The position numbers and the translations under genes were made by a program. The notes below the pieces were generated by a model. It had not been told where the DNA came from and did not search any database. It saw nothing but the letters and a program-made list of their open reading frames with translations. A DNA stretch of 45,605 nucleotides from assembly GCF_000423565.1 (NCBI RefSeq), contig NZ_AUIF01000059.1:1-45605 (forward strand). The letters run 5' to 3'. This DNA is from Runella zeae DSM 19591. GTDB lineage: Bacteria; Bacteroidota; Bacteroidia; Cytophagales; Spirosomataceae. This document shows positions 1 to 8,608 of the stretch, piece by piece (within the stretch, counting starts at the first letter, position 1; the number at the start of each line of letters is the position of its first letter).

Positions 1-321
1 AAAGAGAAAATAAGAGAAAAACTAAATTCAGAAGAAGGAATCAAACATCGAAAACAACGACCCCAAGATGTAGAAGCCACCTTCGGGCAGATAAAATCCA
101 ACCACAACTTCAAAAGGCTACGTCTAAAAGGCTTAGCTAAGGTAGAAATTGAAGTTGGGCTGGCTTGTATTGCCCACAATCTGAGGAAAAAAGCCTATAA
201 AGATGCCCCAAAGAACGAAAAAGTGAAAAATAAACCGCAGAAACAGTCGAAATTGCAAAAAACAACCATTTTATCTTTACCACAACAAAAATTTAGACAA
301 AATCAGCCGCTTGCTGCTTAA
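1..321 (+). CDS. Transposase, C-terminal part (IS1182/DDE-like), cut by window edge
   Basis: The reading frame is open from the first base to a TAA at 319-321, giving 106 residues without a start codon, so this is the 3' end of a gene beginning outside the window. The segment near residues 21-30 (RPQDVEATFG) followed by a basic stretch and LACIAHNLRK resembles the last catalytic block (the Glu of the DDE triad) of IS1182/IS5-type transposases; the Lys/Gln-rich tail is also usual in Bacteroidota members. The family call rests on this short motif only. A 15-bp inverted repeat follows within 10 bp of the stop. Whether the element is intact cannot be judged from here. Confidence 0.7.
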   Translation, partial: KEKIREKLNSEEGIKHRKQRPQDVEATFGQIKSNHNFKRLRLKGLAKVEIEVGLACIAHNLRKKAYKDAPKNEKVKNKPQKQSKLQKTTILSLPQQKFRQNQPLAA

Positions 322-328
322 AATCAAA

Positions 329-362
329 GAGACCGTCCCAAAATTGCTTTTGAGACGGCCTC
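329..362. repeat. Inverted repeat at transposase 3' end (IS end or terminator)
   Basis: The arms 329-343 and 348-362 pair over 15 positions with two mismatches (GAGACCGTCCCAAAA against TTTTGAGACGGCCTC) around a 4-nt loop. It lies eight bases after the transposase stop, so it is either the intrinsic terminator of that gene or includes the right end of the insertion sequence. The matching left end would be outside the window. Confidence 0.55.
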
Positions 363-497
363 ATTTTATTTAGAAAATAATCAATTCCTTTGTGACGTAA
401 TATTGATGCTCAAAATTACTAAGCAGGTATTTATTACACTTTGTTAGTAATCAGAAAATTGATAGACTTTTACCCTACTTTAAAAGTTATGATTCAA

Positions 498-533
498 ACG
501 CCCAATTAAAGCCGTGTTGCTTTAATTGGGCGT
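498..533 (-). terminator. Hairpin downstream of the T9SS cargo gene
   Basis: Arms 498-512 and 519-533 are a perfect 15-bp inverted repeat with a 6-nt loop. The hairpin lies about 60 bases past the stop of the leftward gene ending at 594, and is its likely terminator. The U-run is weak, so it could also act on transcripts from the IS side. Confidence 0.55.
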
Positions 534-593
534 ATTTACATTCCGATAGTAGCTTTTACAACTAGGCCCTTTGAGAGTACAATTTTTCGGATT

Positions 594-2255
594 TTACTTT
601 GCCACTACTACATGTTGACTCAAACGATAGGCTCCCGCCTGCACTTGCAAAACATACATACCTGAGGGCAAAAAATTAGCTTTCAAAAAGCGTTCTTGTT
701 TACCCACATTTACATTGAGGGGCTCTTGTTGAAGTATCCTTCCAGTCAAATCAAGTAGCGATACAGTACCTGTCATGCTAGTTAGGCTTTCAAACTGATA
801 ATTGATAACATCACTACGGACAGGATTAGGGGCTACTTGAAGATTGGTAAGAGAGAGTGGCTTTACCGACGAAATGGTGTTGTATTCAAACTTGCATAAA
901 AAAACTTCTCTCCCTTTTAGCGTAATCGTCTTTTGCCAGTTTTGATACGAAAGCTTCACTTCAGTGACTTGGGTATCGGAGGTCGTATAGGGATTTTGGG
1001 CCGCAATCAAAATTTCATCTCCTTTGATGGCACCACGCCATAGAGGTGATTTGGTACGTGCCGACTCCACCGCTGGTTGGGGAATGACTAATTCGTAATT
1101 TCCTTCAAAAAATCCTTTAAACTGAGACAAGCGGTGCAGTCCCGCAATAAAATGTTCGTAAACTGCATAGTTATCTTGGCGGCTTGCCACGGGGCCTTCC
1201 CAAAGCCAAAGCCCTTTGGCGCCTGAGAAAAAAGGAAATATAGCCGTAGCTTCTGCCACAAAGTTTGGCACGAACGGAATAGTGGGATTGAAAGCATCAT
1301 GGTAGCGAAGCCATACAAAAGGAATCACGGGCTTGTCGGACCAAGCACGATTGGCTTCTACCACAAAGAGCAGATAGGATAAGTAATCTTTACCCAAGGG
1401 GGATGTATTGTAATCATAATAATAATAGCAAGAAGGCGTCAGGAAATTGAGCTGATTATAAAACGGCCCTCCTACTTTTCCTGTGATTGTGTCGCGCATC
1501 ACATGGAGTACCAAATTGGGGTCGGTCGTCCAATCTTTCCAAGGGGTTAGCGTCATGGCAAGCCAATTATTAAAACTACCCCGAATCAACACATCGCTGT
1601 AGCTACCCAACTTGGTAGAAGCAGGTGCGAGGGTTCGGAAGTATTCTCCCGGAGCCGCATAGAGCTTTTGAATATCTTTTTTATACCTATCAACAAACTG
1701 ATTATCAGATAAATTACGATAATTAGCCGGTACGCGGGCATTGGTTTTAATGCCTAGTATTTCGCGGTCGGTATCATGGATTCGCTCAATATCAAACGCC
1801 ACAATGTCGTAGGCAGGACGGTCAGAACCTTGTGTATCATTAAAAATATTAGCATAGCCACGCAATTGGCTATTCCACGAGTTTCGGTATTGAGTCAAAT
1901 CATTCCCCCAAGGACTTTCTAGGGTACGCTCTGCCCACGGTTGACTACTTACATCGGTTGCAATATGATACCACGTAATCGCCCTTTTCGTAGCAGGCAA
2001 TGTGGCCCCTTCATTTCCGGAAAAAGTAGCCAAATGACTAAACCCACGACTCAAAGGCAGCGAGCGGCTATCACCGAAGCGAGGGCCTTCATAAACAAGC
2101 GTAAAAGGAAGCGAAAACTCAGGAAATTTTTCCCATTCAATAACGTTATTACTTTCAACAGGCTTCCAAGTCAAAGGTGATGGACAATCTTGCGCAAAAG
2201 AAGTGGAAAAACACATCAAAGCCGCCGCAACCAAGCCACATAAATTATATCGCAT
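594..2255 (-). CDS. Secreted protein with type IX secretion C-terminal sorting domain
   Basis: A 553-residue protein with a clear N-terminal signal peptide (hydrophobic core LVAAALMC, cleavage near SFAQ-D) and a C-terminal type A sorting domain over about the last 80 residues (APNP near the start, then LLDLTGRI, LPSGMYVLQV and a basic end). In Bacteroidota such domains send proteins through the Por/T9SS system to the cell surface or medium. The 430-residue body is rich in Trp, Tyr and Phe and contains DIVAFDIERIHD and GLWLWEGP, which suggest a TIM-barrel glycan-active domain. I do not recognise the family, so enzymatic function is inference only. It is divergent from the lipoprotein gene at 2399 and appears monocistronic. 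Confidence 0.8.
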   Translation of the reverse strand: MRYNLCGLVAAALMCFSTSFAQDCPSPLTWKPVESNNVIEWEKFPEFSLPFTLVYEGPRFGDSRSLPLSRGFSHLATFSGNEGATLPATKRAITWYHIATDVSSQPWAERTLESPWGNDLTQYRNSWNSQLRGYANIFNDTQGSDRPAYDIVAFDIERIHDTDREILGIKTNARVPANYRNLSDNQFVDRYKKDIQKLYAAPGEYFRTLAPASTKLGSYSDVLIRGSFNNWLAMTLTPWKDWTTDPNLVLHVMRDTITGKVGGPFYNQLNFLTPSCYYYYDYNTSPLGKDYLSYLLFVVEANRAWSDKPVIPFVWLRYHDAFNPTIPFVPNFVAEATAIFPFFSGAKGLWLWEGPVASRQDNYAVYEHFIAGLHRLSQFKGFFEGNYELVIPQPAVESARTKSPLWRGAIKGDEILIAAQNPYTTSDTQVTEVKLSYQNWQKTITLKGREVFLCKFEYNTISSVKPLSLTNLQVAPNPVRSDVINYQFESLTSMTGTVSLLDLTGRILQQEPLNVNVGKQERFLKANFLPSGMYVLQVQAGAYRLSQHVVVAK

Positions 2256-2370
2256 ATCTAAAAATTTATTGATAATTTAAACAACCTAAGCACTTATTTA
2301 TCAGAACCATAAGCTACAATCAACGAAAACATTTACGCTTTTGAATTAAACAATAATCAGAGAAAAGTGC

Positions 2371-2378
2371 TAAATTTG
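2371..2378 (+). promoter_or_regulatory. Bacteroidota -7 promoter element (TAAATTTG)
   Basis: An exact TAnnTTTG match lies 20 bases before the ATG of the small lipoprotein gene. No convincing TTTG at the usual -33 distance is visible; the nearest is about 27 bp upstream. The call rests on the -7 element alone. Confidence 0.4.
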
Positions 2379-2398
2379 GTACCAAATATAACCTGTAA

Positions 2399-2863
2399 AT
2401 GAAAGCTATGAAAAAACTAATGTCCATTTGTGCGGTATTGCTCGCGTTTGCTTTGGGAGGTTGTAACCGCCAAAGTAGCGACGTTACGCCCACAGACTCC
2501 GAAACTACGACAAGAGTTTTAACGACCAACCCGTGGAAGTTAGACAAAATTACGGATTTGAATGGGAATGTCATCAACCCAAATTTACTTCCCCCCGAAG
2601 GAAAAAGCTTTTTTGGGGTAAATATCTTATTTAGTGAAGATAAGACAGTTCGCGCCATTGACCCTATCGCCCGCACAGTGGTCAACGGAGGTTCTTGGGA
2701 TTTTTTGGATGATGCCAAAGCGCTTAATATAGATTTAGGAAAAGATTTTAAAGGTAAATATCCTATCAATAAGTTGGAACGCTCAAGCATGAGTCTCCGT
2801 AACACAATGGAATACAACGGAATAAAATTTGAAGTGAACCTAGAGTTAGTACCTGCGCTATAA
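2399..2863 (+). CDS. Small lipoprotein of unknown function
   Basis: A 154-residue protein with a lipoprotein signal: charged start, hydrophobic core, and a lipobox-like ALGGC at about residues 18-22 followed by NRQ. It is therefore expected to be lipid-anchored, probably in the outer membrane. The rest has the pattern of Bacteroidota lipocalin-like or 'DUF5004-like' small lipoproteins (TNPWKLDKITDLNG near residue 45, then SWDFLDDAKALNIDLG), but I cannot name the family firmly. A start three codons later (MKKLMS) is equally plausible. A strong bidirectional terminator follows 17 bp after the stop. Confidence 0.75.
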   Translation: MKAMKKLMSICAVLLAFALGGCNRQSSDVTPTDSETTTRVLTTNPWKLDKITDLNGNVINPNLLPPEGKSFFGVNILFSEDKTVRAIDPIARTVVNGGSWDFLDDAKALNIDLGKDFKGKYPINKLERSSMSLRNTMEYNGIKFEVNLELVPAL

Positions 2864-2880
2864 TCATTTCCTGAATCACC

Positions 2881-2925
2881 TCACAAGAAAAGGGACGGTC
2901 GCTATGACCGTCCCTTTTCTTGTGA
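2881..2925. terminator. Bidirectional terminator, perfect 20-bp stem
   Basis: Arms 2881-2900 and 2906-2925 are perfectly complementary with a 5-nt loop (GCTAT). The GC-rich core (GGGACGGTC) is flanked by AAAA/TTTT inside the stem, so it can serve both the rightward lipoprotein gene and the leftward VOC gene that ends at 2944. Confidence 0.9.
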
Positions 2926-2943
2926 AGTATATCTTAAAAACAA

Positions 2944-3996
2944 TTAATCTTTCACTTTGCTCCACCCAAGCGTAGCGACCATCCAATCAGGCAAATGTGT
3001 TTGTTTTTTACGCTTTTTGAGATTCAAATAGATGCCGAATTTTTTTAGGATAGGCACACGGTGGGTTTCCACAAACTCAATCAACGTGCCATCAGGGTCT
3101 TCTACATACGAGAATCTTCCTGCTGCCTCTCCCATATCAAACGAATCGGCACTATCGACGGTAAAAGGAAAGCCATTTTTTTCACAACGAGTTTTGAGAG
3201 CGTCCATATCAAGAGCGTCAAAACACAAATGAATAAATCCAGCATCGCCCCAATCACGGTTTTCAAAAATTTTGCGGGGTTTGCGGTCAAGAGCTTGAAC
3301 TAATTCGATTTCGATTCCCCCCAATAGCTTTCCAAAAGCTCCGTCTTTGCCCAAATGTTTACGCAACAATACCCTACGGAAACGTTGCTGATGAGCATTC
3401 AAAAATTTAAAATCTTCAAAAGTGCCGGTTTTATCATAAACGACTTGGTCAATCTGTAATGTATTGGCATAAAACTTTATGGCTTTGTCAATATCACTTA
3501 CCCCAATTACAGCGCCACATACGCCCCCCGTCAAGAAACCATTGGGTTTAAACCATGACTCGTTAGGTACGATTTGCAGGGGATTACTACGGCAGTCGTT
3601 TAGCCAAAAATAAGGCTGATTTTCGGGCGAATTTACCAGCGACGATTTGGCCTCAGAAGACATCAATTGCCCATGAAATTTTGTTACATCAAGGCTTTTT
3701 ATTTTGATTGAAAAAATCCCAAGGTCACCCAATTCAGGCACAAAAGAAGGTTCGACAGGAATGCGATTTTTGTACTGCCAAATTTCCACTCCCCCACCTC
3801 CTGCCATATTTAAGGCCATAATGGCATGACGACGGCGTACCTCTCCCGATGTATAGTTGGTCATGAGTTTGGCATCCGCTTCATCATTAAAAATTGGCAC
3901 ATTCAATCCCAGCGTTTTTCGATACCATTTCCACACTTCATCGGCATTCGGCACTCCAATCCCCACTTGCTGGATTCCACTAATTAACTTATTCAT
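2944..3996 (-). CDS. VOC family protein with two glyoxalase-fold domains
   Basis: A 350-residue soluble protein with two vicinal-oxygen-chelate domains, about residues 6-145 (GIQQVGIGVPNADEVWKWY) and 155-310 (CGAVIGVSDIDKAIKFYANTL), the second ending in the typical FSYVEDPDGTLIEFVETH. This metal-binding fold covers glyoxalases, extradiol dioxygenases, HPPD-like enzymes and resistance proteins. The final Glu in the LIEFVE strand is a usual metal ligand position, and the HLCFDALDMDAL strand has a candidate His. The substrate is not evident. It stands between two terminator-like hairpins and appears monocistronic. Confidence 0.85.
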   Translation of the reverse strand: MNKLISGIQQVGIGVPNADEVWKWYRKTLGLNVPIFNDEADAKLMTNYTSGEVRRRHAIMALNMAGGGGVEIWQYKNRIPVEPSFVPELGDLGIFSIKIKSLDVTKFHGQLMSSEAKSSLVNSPENQPYFWLNDCRSNPLQIVPNESWFKPNGFLTGGVCGAVIGVSDIDKAIKFYANTLQIDQVVYDKTGTFEDFKFLNAHQQRFRRVLLRKHLGKDGAFGKLLGGIEIELVQALDRKPRKIFENRDWGDAGFIHLCFDALDMDALKTRCEKNGFPFTVDSADSFDMGEAAGRFSYVEDPDGTLIEFVETHRVPILKKFGIYLNLKKRKKQTHLPDWMVATLGWSKVKD

Positions 3997-4059
3997 AGAG
4001 GTTAGATGTAAGAAAGTTTGTTAAGTACAAGTTATGTTATTCGATATAAAGAAATATTG

Positions 4060-4082
4060 TGGTTGTTTCGGCACTACAACCA
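4060..4082 (-). terminator. Possible terminator of the GH92 gene
   Basis: A 7-bp stem (TGGTTGT / ACAACCA) with a 9-nt loop lies 8 bp beyond the stop of the leftward GH92 gene. It is short and without a strong U-run on the minus strand, so it is only a candidate. Confidence 0.4.
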
Positions 4083-4090
4083 TCTTTCTT

Positions 4091-6397
4091 TTATTTAAAA
4101 TCAGAAGACAATTCAGCAACACTATTCCCCCATGCGGCATTGGGAGCTGATTGCATTTTCAACACCAACTCGCCTCCTTGTTCTATTTGCTGATGTGAAA
4201 TATAAGCTTTATCATACGTTTTTCCATTCAAAACCGCAGAGCCAATATAACAATTTTTGGGAGCGTTGTCCAACACCTTTATTTTAAAGGTGTTGCCTGA
4301 GCGAGTTTTAACCGAAATTTCGTCAAAACTAGGACTACCTATGATATAGTACGGTTTTCCGGGACATACTGGATAAAATCCCATCATACTAAATACCAAC
4401 CATGCCGACATTTGTCCGCCGTCTTCGTTGCCACTCAAGCCTCCTGCACCAGTAGTGTACTCATCGTTGATGAGCTGCCTTACCCACCGTTGAGTTTTCC
4501 AAGGTACTCCTGCAAAAGCGTACAAATATACAGTATGATGACCCGGCTCGTTGCCATGCCAATATTTTCCCTGCTCAAACATCGTATCTAATTTTGCCAC
4601 AAAACGCTCTTTTCCACCCACTTGCTTCATAAGTCCTGCTACATCATGCGGCACAAACCACGTGTACTGCGCAGGCGAGCCTTCCGTAATGTAAGAAGTA
4701 CGAAGCGCAAAGGGATCTGAGTTTTGACTCCAACGCCCGTCGGCATGTCGGCCACGTGCCCAGCCTGTAGAAGGGTTTATTACATTCTGATAATTCAACG
4801 CTCTTTTGCTCAACAAAGTATAATCTTGTTTTTTGCCCAGTGCTTTGGCCAACTGTCCCACACAAAAATCATCATAAGCGTATTCTAGGGTACGAGAGGT
4901 TTGTTCGCGTTTATGAAACGCCTGCCACACCGAGTCTTCAAGAGGTACATAGTTGTATTTCAAATAACTATCCAAAGCGCGGCGGCCTTTCCCCGCTTCA
5001 TAGCTTTTGGGATCGGGGTTTGGCACAAAAGCATTTTTACGAAGATACAAATAAGCTTTTTCTACGTCAAATTTTCTGACTCCTTTCACATACGCATCGG
5101 CCATTACGGCACCCACGTGGTCACCAATCATAGCAGCTGTGTAATGATTCCAACACGGAAAGATGGGCATCCAACCACCCTGCTCGGCTTTGACTACAAG
5201 CGATTGCATAAAATTAGCTGAGCGCTCCGGCTGTAGCAGCACATGTAGAGGCATAGCAGCACGAAAAGTATCCCAAAGACTAAAATCACAATAGTAATCA
5301 AAGCCGTTGGTCTTCTGAATTTGGTCGTTTTCTGCAAACCCAGGATAACTACCATCCACATCCGAAAAGAGACGGGGAGTTTGTTTGGTATGGTAGAGGG
5401 CAGTATAAAATTTCACTTTGTCAGACTCATTTCCCTGCACTAAAATTTTGTCTAGTTCCTGATTCCAAGCTTTTTCGGCTTGTTGTTGGGTCGAGACAAA
5501 ATCCCAATCTTTTATTTCAGCCAATAGATTCTTTCTCGCTCCTTCGACATGGGCAAAAGAAGAGCCTACTTTCACCTTTACTACCCGATTGGAGTTGAGA
5601 TCTATCTCTACAAAACCACCTACATTTTCACCTTTTTTAGTCCCTTTGGCTAGCTTTTGCCCTTTTTTTACATCGTTAGATTTCCATACACCATATGATT
5701 TAAAGGGTTTTTCGAAGGTAATCACATAGTACCCACTAAAACCAGCCGATTGGCCATTGCCTTGATAAATACGGTGCACGGGATTAGTAACGATGATTTC
5801 TTGTCGCTCTGGATTGATTTCTACGGTTCCTTCTCCTTCATCGCTGTTAGGCTCAATGAGAATATAGGCGGGTTCATTTTTGCGAAAAGTAAACTGAAGA
5901 AAACCTGTCCGCTGCGCCCCTGTCAATTCGGCTTTGATGTCCAAATCTTGTAATTCGACACTATAATATGCCGGCGTAGCAACTTCCTGACTATGCAAAT
6001 AAGTCGAAGCCCTTTCAGCTGGACTAACTTGGAGATTTCCCGCAAAAGGCATGATTGTCAGGCTACCATAGTCCTGTACGCAACTACCATTGAGCCAATG
6101 AGTCCCTCGAAAACCATTGATTTTGGTATCGTTATAATAATAGGGAGCAATGCACTTTGTTTCGGTAGCTCGGGTCTGTGGTGTCCAAGTAGTCATGCCA
6201 TGAGGCCACCCGATAGCAGGCGAAATCTGCCCTCTTAGCTCACTTGCCGCTTCACTATGTCGGCGGGCACTTTCGGTAGCTGCTGGTGCCGAGCCTATCA
6301 GCGGATTGACATATTGAATAGGCGTTTTTTGGGCAAAACAAGGAAGGGTAACAAACAAAAAGTAACAAAAACGGTTCATGAAAATGGCTTTAACCAT
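4091..6397 (-). CDS. GH92 family glycoside hydrolase (alpha-mannosidase-like)
   Basis: A 768-residue exported protein. Family signatures are present in order: YVNPLIGSAP just after the signal peptide, GFRGTHWLNGSCVQDYGSLTIMP near residues 90-115, a GNEPGHHTVYLY block, and GNEDGGQMSAWLVFSMMGFYPVCPG toward the C-terminus. GH92 enzymes are calcium-dependent exo-alpha-mannosidases acting on N-glycans or mannans; the Glu of GNEP and the Asp of GNEDGGQ sit in the conserved catalytic blocks. The signal peptide reads best from the Met at codon 7 (6379), so that start may be the true one. There is no adjacent SusC/D, so it seems to be a stand-alone enzyme, probably periplasmic or lipid-free at the surface. 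Confidence 0.93.
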   Translation of the reverse strand: MVKAIFMNRFCYFLFVTLPCFAQKTPIQYVNPLIGSAPAATESARRHSEAASELRGQISPAIGWPHGMTTWTPQTRATETKCIAPYYYNDTKINGFRGTHWLNGSCVQDYGSLTIMPFAGNLQVSPAERASTYLHSQEVATPAYYSVELQDLDIKAELTGAQRTGFLQFTFRKNEPAYILIEPNSDEGEGTVEINPERQEIIVTNPVHRIYQGNGQSAGFSGYYVITFEKPFKSYGVWKSNDVKKGQKLAKGTKKGENVGGFVEIDLNSNRVVKVKVGSSFAHVEGARKNLLAEIKDWDFVSTQQQAEKAWNQELDKILVQGNESDKVKFYTALYHTKQTPRLFSDVDGSYPGFAENDQIQKTNGFDYYCDFSLWDTFRAAMPLHVLLQPERSANFMQSLVVKAEQGGWMPIFPCWNHYTAAMIGDHVGAVMADAYVKGVRKFDVEKAYLYLRKNAFVPNPDPKSYEAGKGRRALDSYLKYNYVPLEDSVWQAFHKREQTSRTLEYAYDDFCVGQLAKALGKKQDYTLLSKRALNYQNVINPSTGWARGRHADGRWSQNSDPFALRTSYITEGSPAQYTWFVPHDVAGLMKQVGGKERFVAKLDTMFEQGKYWHGNEPGHHTVYLYAFAGVPWKTQRWVRQLINDEYTTGAGGLSGNEDGGQMSAWLVFSMMGFYPVCPGKPYYIIGSPSFDEISVKTRSGNTFKIKVLDNAPKNCYIGSAVLNGKTYDKAYISHQQIEQGGELVLKMQSAPNAAWGNSVAELSSDFK

Positions 6398-6458
6398 AAA
6401 AACAACAAGATTCGGTTTCTTTACTGTAAAGGAAATTAATTTGAAACCTGAATTTTCT

Positions 6459-6466
6459 CAAATTTA
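6459..6466 (-). promoter_or_regulatory. -7 promoter element (TAAATTTG) for the GH92 gene
   Basis: Reading the minus strand, TAAATTTG fits the TAnnTTTG consensus exactly and lies 61 to 80 bases upstream of the two candidate start codons of the GH92 gene. No clear -33 TTTG is seen. Confidence 0.4.
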
Positions 6467-6542
6467 GATGATTCTTAAAAAAACCTTCTGATTTGTATTT
6501 AAGCAATGTCTTCTGATGCTCTCCTCTATCAAGCCTATGTCT

Positions 6543-6610
6543 GACGTCTCCGAAGTCGAGTGTTTATTATAAGAAAATGCTGTTAGTAGAATAATAACTT
6601 CGGAGAAGTC
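6543..6610. repeat. Long-loop inverted repeat downstream of the response regulator
   Basis: Arms 6543-6557 and 6596-6610 match over 15 positions with two mismatches (core TCTCCGAAG / CTTCGGAGA) around a 38-nt AT-rich loop. It begins 4 bp past the response-regulator stop codon. It may be that gene's terminator, but the long loop is unusual for one. Confidence 0.5.
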
Positions 6611-6614
6611 AAAT

Positions 6615-7337
6615 TTAGTTTTCGCCGATAGCCTTCATAAAATCTTCTACGTATTGCTCTCCTACTGGAATAATCGCCTCTCCGATATGAATTTTAAGAT
6701 TACGAACCGATTGAATTTTGTCAAGAGATACAATATATGATTTATGAATCCGCATAAAATCTTGAGAAGGCAATTTTTGCTCTATTCCCTTCAGAGTCAT
6801 GCGGGTAATCACCGGATGCCTCGCCGACGTCACGTATATCTTAACATAATCTTTAAGACCTTCGATATACATAATTTCATCATATCTAATCTTGACAAGG
6901 GCATAATTAGCATTCACAAAAAAATGAGTCGCCGTAACTTCCACCGGAGTTTGTTGGCGCAATCTAAACAACTCATAAGCACGGTTAGCGGCTTTCAAAA
7001 AGCGTTCGAAAGCGACAGGTTTGAGCATATAATCGACCACATCCAAATCAAATCCCTCAATGGCATACTCTTCATAAGCCGTGATAAGAATCACCATAGG
7101 AGAGGAAGATTGGCCTTGTAGAGATTTCAAAAATTGAATTCCGGTAATGCCTGGCATTTGGATGTCAAGAAAGAGTAAGTCAACAGTCTGTTCTTGTTCA
7201 TGAAGCAAATCCATGACCTCAAAAGCATCGTGACAACTACCCACCAATTCTAGAAAAGGAACTTGTCGAATATTATCTTCCAACAGTTCGAGGGCTAAGG
7301 GTTCATCATCAACGGCAATACAACGTAGTTTTTGCAT
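6615..7337 (-). CDS. LytTR-family response regulator
   Basis: A 240-residue two-domain regulator. The receiver domain (about 1-120) has the acidic pair D10/D11, the phosphoacceptor D58 in LFLDIQMPG, and K106 in YMLKPV. The C-terminal LytTR DNA-binding domain (about 140-238) shows YIEGLKDYVKIY, the MTLKGIEQKLPSQDFMRIHKSYIV block and the closing IPVGEQY. It starts 4 bp after the stop of the histidine kinase gene upstream, so the two form an operon and presumably a cognate pair. Targets of such AlgR/LytR-type regulators are often neighbouring or autoregulated; none is evident here. Confidence 0.95.
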   Translation of the reverse strand: MQKLRCIAVDDEPLALELLEDNIRQVPFLELVGSCHDAFEVMDLLHEQEQTVDLLFLDIQMPGITGIQFLKSLQGQSSSPMVILITAYEEYAIEGFDLDVVDYMLKPVAFERFLKAANRAYELFRLRQQTPVEVTATHFFVNANYALVKIRYDEIMYIEGLKDYVKIYVTSARHPVITRMTLKGIEQKLPSQDFMRIHKSYIVSLDKIQSVRNLKIHIGEAIIPVGEQYVEDFMKAIGEN

Positions 7338-7341
7338 AGGT

Positions 7342-8436
7342 TTACTTCAAAATAATTTCTAAATCAGTTATAAACATACTTTTATCCTTTGAGATTTTTA
7401 GGGTATGTGTATCAGGATAAAGTAATTCCAAACGCCTCTTGACATTGGCCAATCCAATCCCTGAGCTATTGTCTTTACTACCGCTAAATTCACTATTATA
7501 GCGATTTTGTACTCTAAATCTTAATTTTTTTGACTCAGTAGAAAGGGCAATTTGGATAGCAGGCTCTTTGATAAGCCCAGTGCCGTGTTTGAAGGCATTT
7601 TCCACAAAGGGTATCAGAAGCATGGGCTCTAAAGCCATGCCTTGCAGTAGCGCATCAAAATCCATATCGACTTTTACCTTGTTGCCAAAACGCATCTGCT
7701 GTAGCTCTACGTAGCTTTTAAGGTAGTTGATTTCTTTGTCGAGGGGGATTTTGGCATCATCAGAATCATAGAGCATATATCGAAGCAAATCCGACATTTT
7801 TACAATCATAGGCTCCAACAAATCCGATTTTTTTCGTGCCAAAGCCGCCAAACTATTCATGAGATTGAACATAAAATGCGGGCTAATTTGCGAGCGCAAA
7901 AAAGATAGTTCAGACTGAAGGCGGGCTTTTTCACGCTCATTTTGAAGTCTATGCTCTCGTTGGTAATCACTCAAAAGCTGAAAACAGGTACTAATCCCAA
8001 TCACCGAAATCAACGAATAAAAAGTAGAATACGTAAACCATGTACGAGGTGCAAAGCCCATCAACCAATACCTAAAAAAATAGGTAATGGTAAGTACCAA
8101 AATCAGGGTCACTAAGATGATTAAAAGATAGATTCCTAACCCATGCTTTTTAAAAACTTTGGGAAGTAAAATTTCGGAATTACAGTAAAACAACAATACC
8201 GAAAAAAACTGTCCAAAATAAAAAGTCAATTGCCATATCCGATCACGCTGCTCAGCCGTAAGCCTGGGTTGGCTATCCACTGAGGGCTGCTGCGACTGTA
8301 TCAGAATAAAAGGCAAGAAAATAAAACAGGCCCAAAAGAAAATATGAGTAACGACCACTAGTACTTGTCGCCATCGGATTTTTCGGGTGGAGGTCGGTAA
8401 CGAAAGAGTTTGATTAACTAGGCTCTGGGATAACAT
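7342..8436 (-). CDS. LytS/YehU-type membrane sensor histidine kinase
   Basis: A 364-residue protein with four predicted hydrophobic segments (about 24-47, 70-90, 101-126 and 138-155), then a coiled stretch rich in Glu/Arg, then the His_kinase domain. The phospho-accepting His is H187 in SQISPHFMFN. An N-box follows at about 275-285 (PFVENAFKHG) and a G-box at about 325-332 (SGIGLANVKRR), together the HATPase. There is no recognisable extracellular sensor domain, so the signal probably acts at or in the membrane. It precedes and is almost contiguous with the LytTR regulator gene. Confidence 0.95.
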   Translation of the reverse strand: MLSQSLVNQTLSLPTSTRKIRWRQVLVVVTHIFFWACFIFLPFILIQSQQPSVDSQPRLTAEQRDRIWQLTFYFGQFFSVLLFYCNSEILLPKVFKKHGLGIYLLIILVTLILVLTITYFFRYWLMGFAPRTWFTYSTFYSLISVIGISTCFQLLSDYQREHRLQNEREKARLQSELSFLRSQISPHFMFNLMNSLAALARKKSDLLEPMIVKMSDLLRYMLYDSDDAKIPLDKEINYLKSYVELQQMRFGNKVKVDMDFDALLQGMALEPMLLIPFVENAFKHGTGLIKEPAIQIALSTESKKLRFRVQNRYNSEFSGSKDNSSGIGLANVKRRLELLYPDTHTLKISKDKSMFITDLEIILK

Positions 8437-8608
8437 ACTTATTCAATTAAGATAAGGAAGGAGGTAAAATACCTGCCGAGAGACATTTTCTAGCAAGTAT
8501 ATATTTTTTAAATCTTTATTCTATTAATTGAAAGTTAGTAAAAGTTTAAATACCGCTTACCTACGAAGCGACGTTTCGCTCAAATTTTTAGACGAAATTA
8601 GCTCTCAG

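Noticed and set aside
2320-2817. 165-residue leftward frame opposite the small lipoprotein gene
   Set aside because: It is antisense to a gene with a clear lipoprotein signal and shows no family features.
2881-2925. GGGACGGTC hairpin as a fifth member of the REP family
   Set aside because: It lacks the GTAG tetranucleotide and the CACGGACG stem; it is an ordinary bidirectional terminator.
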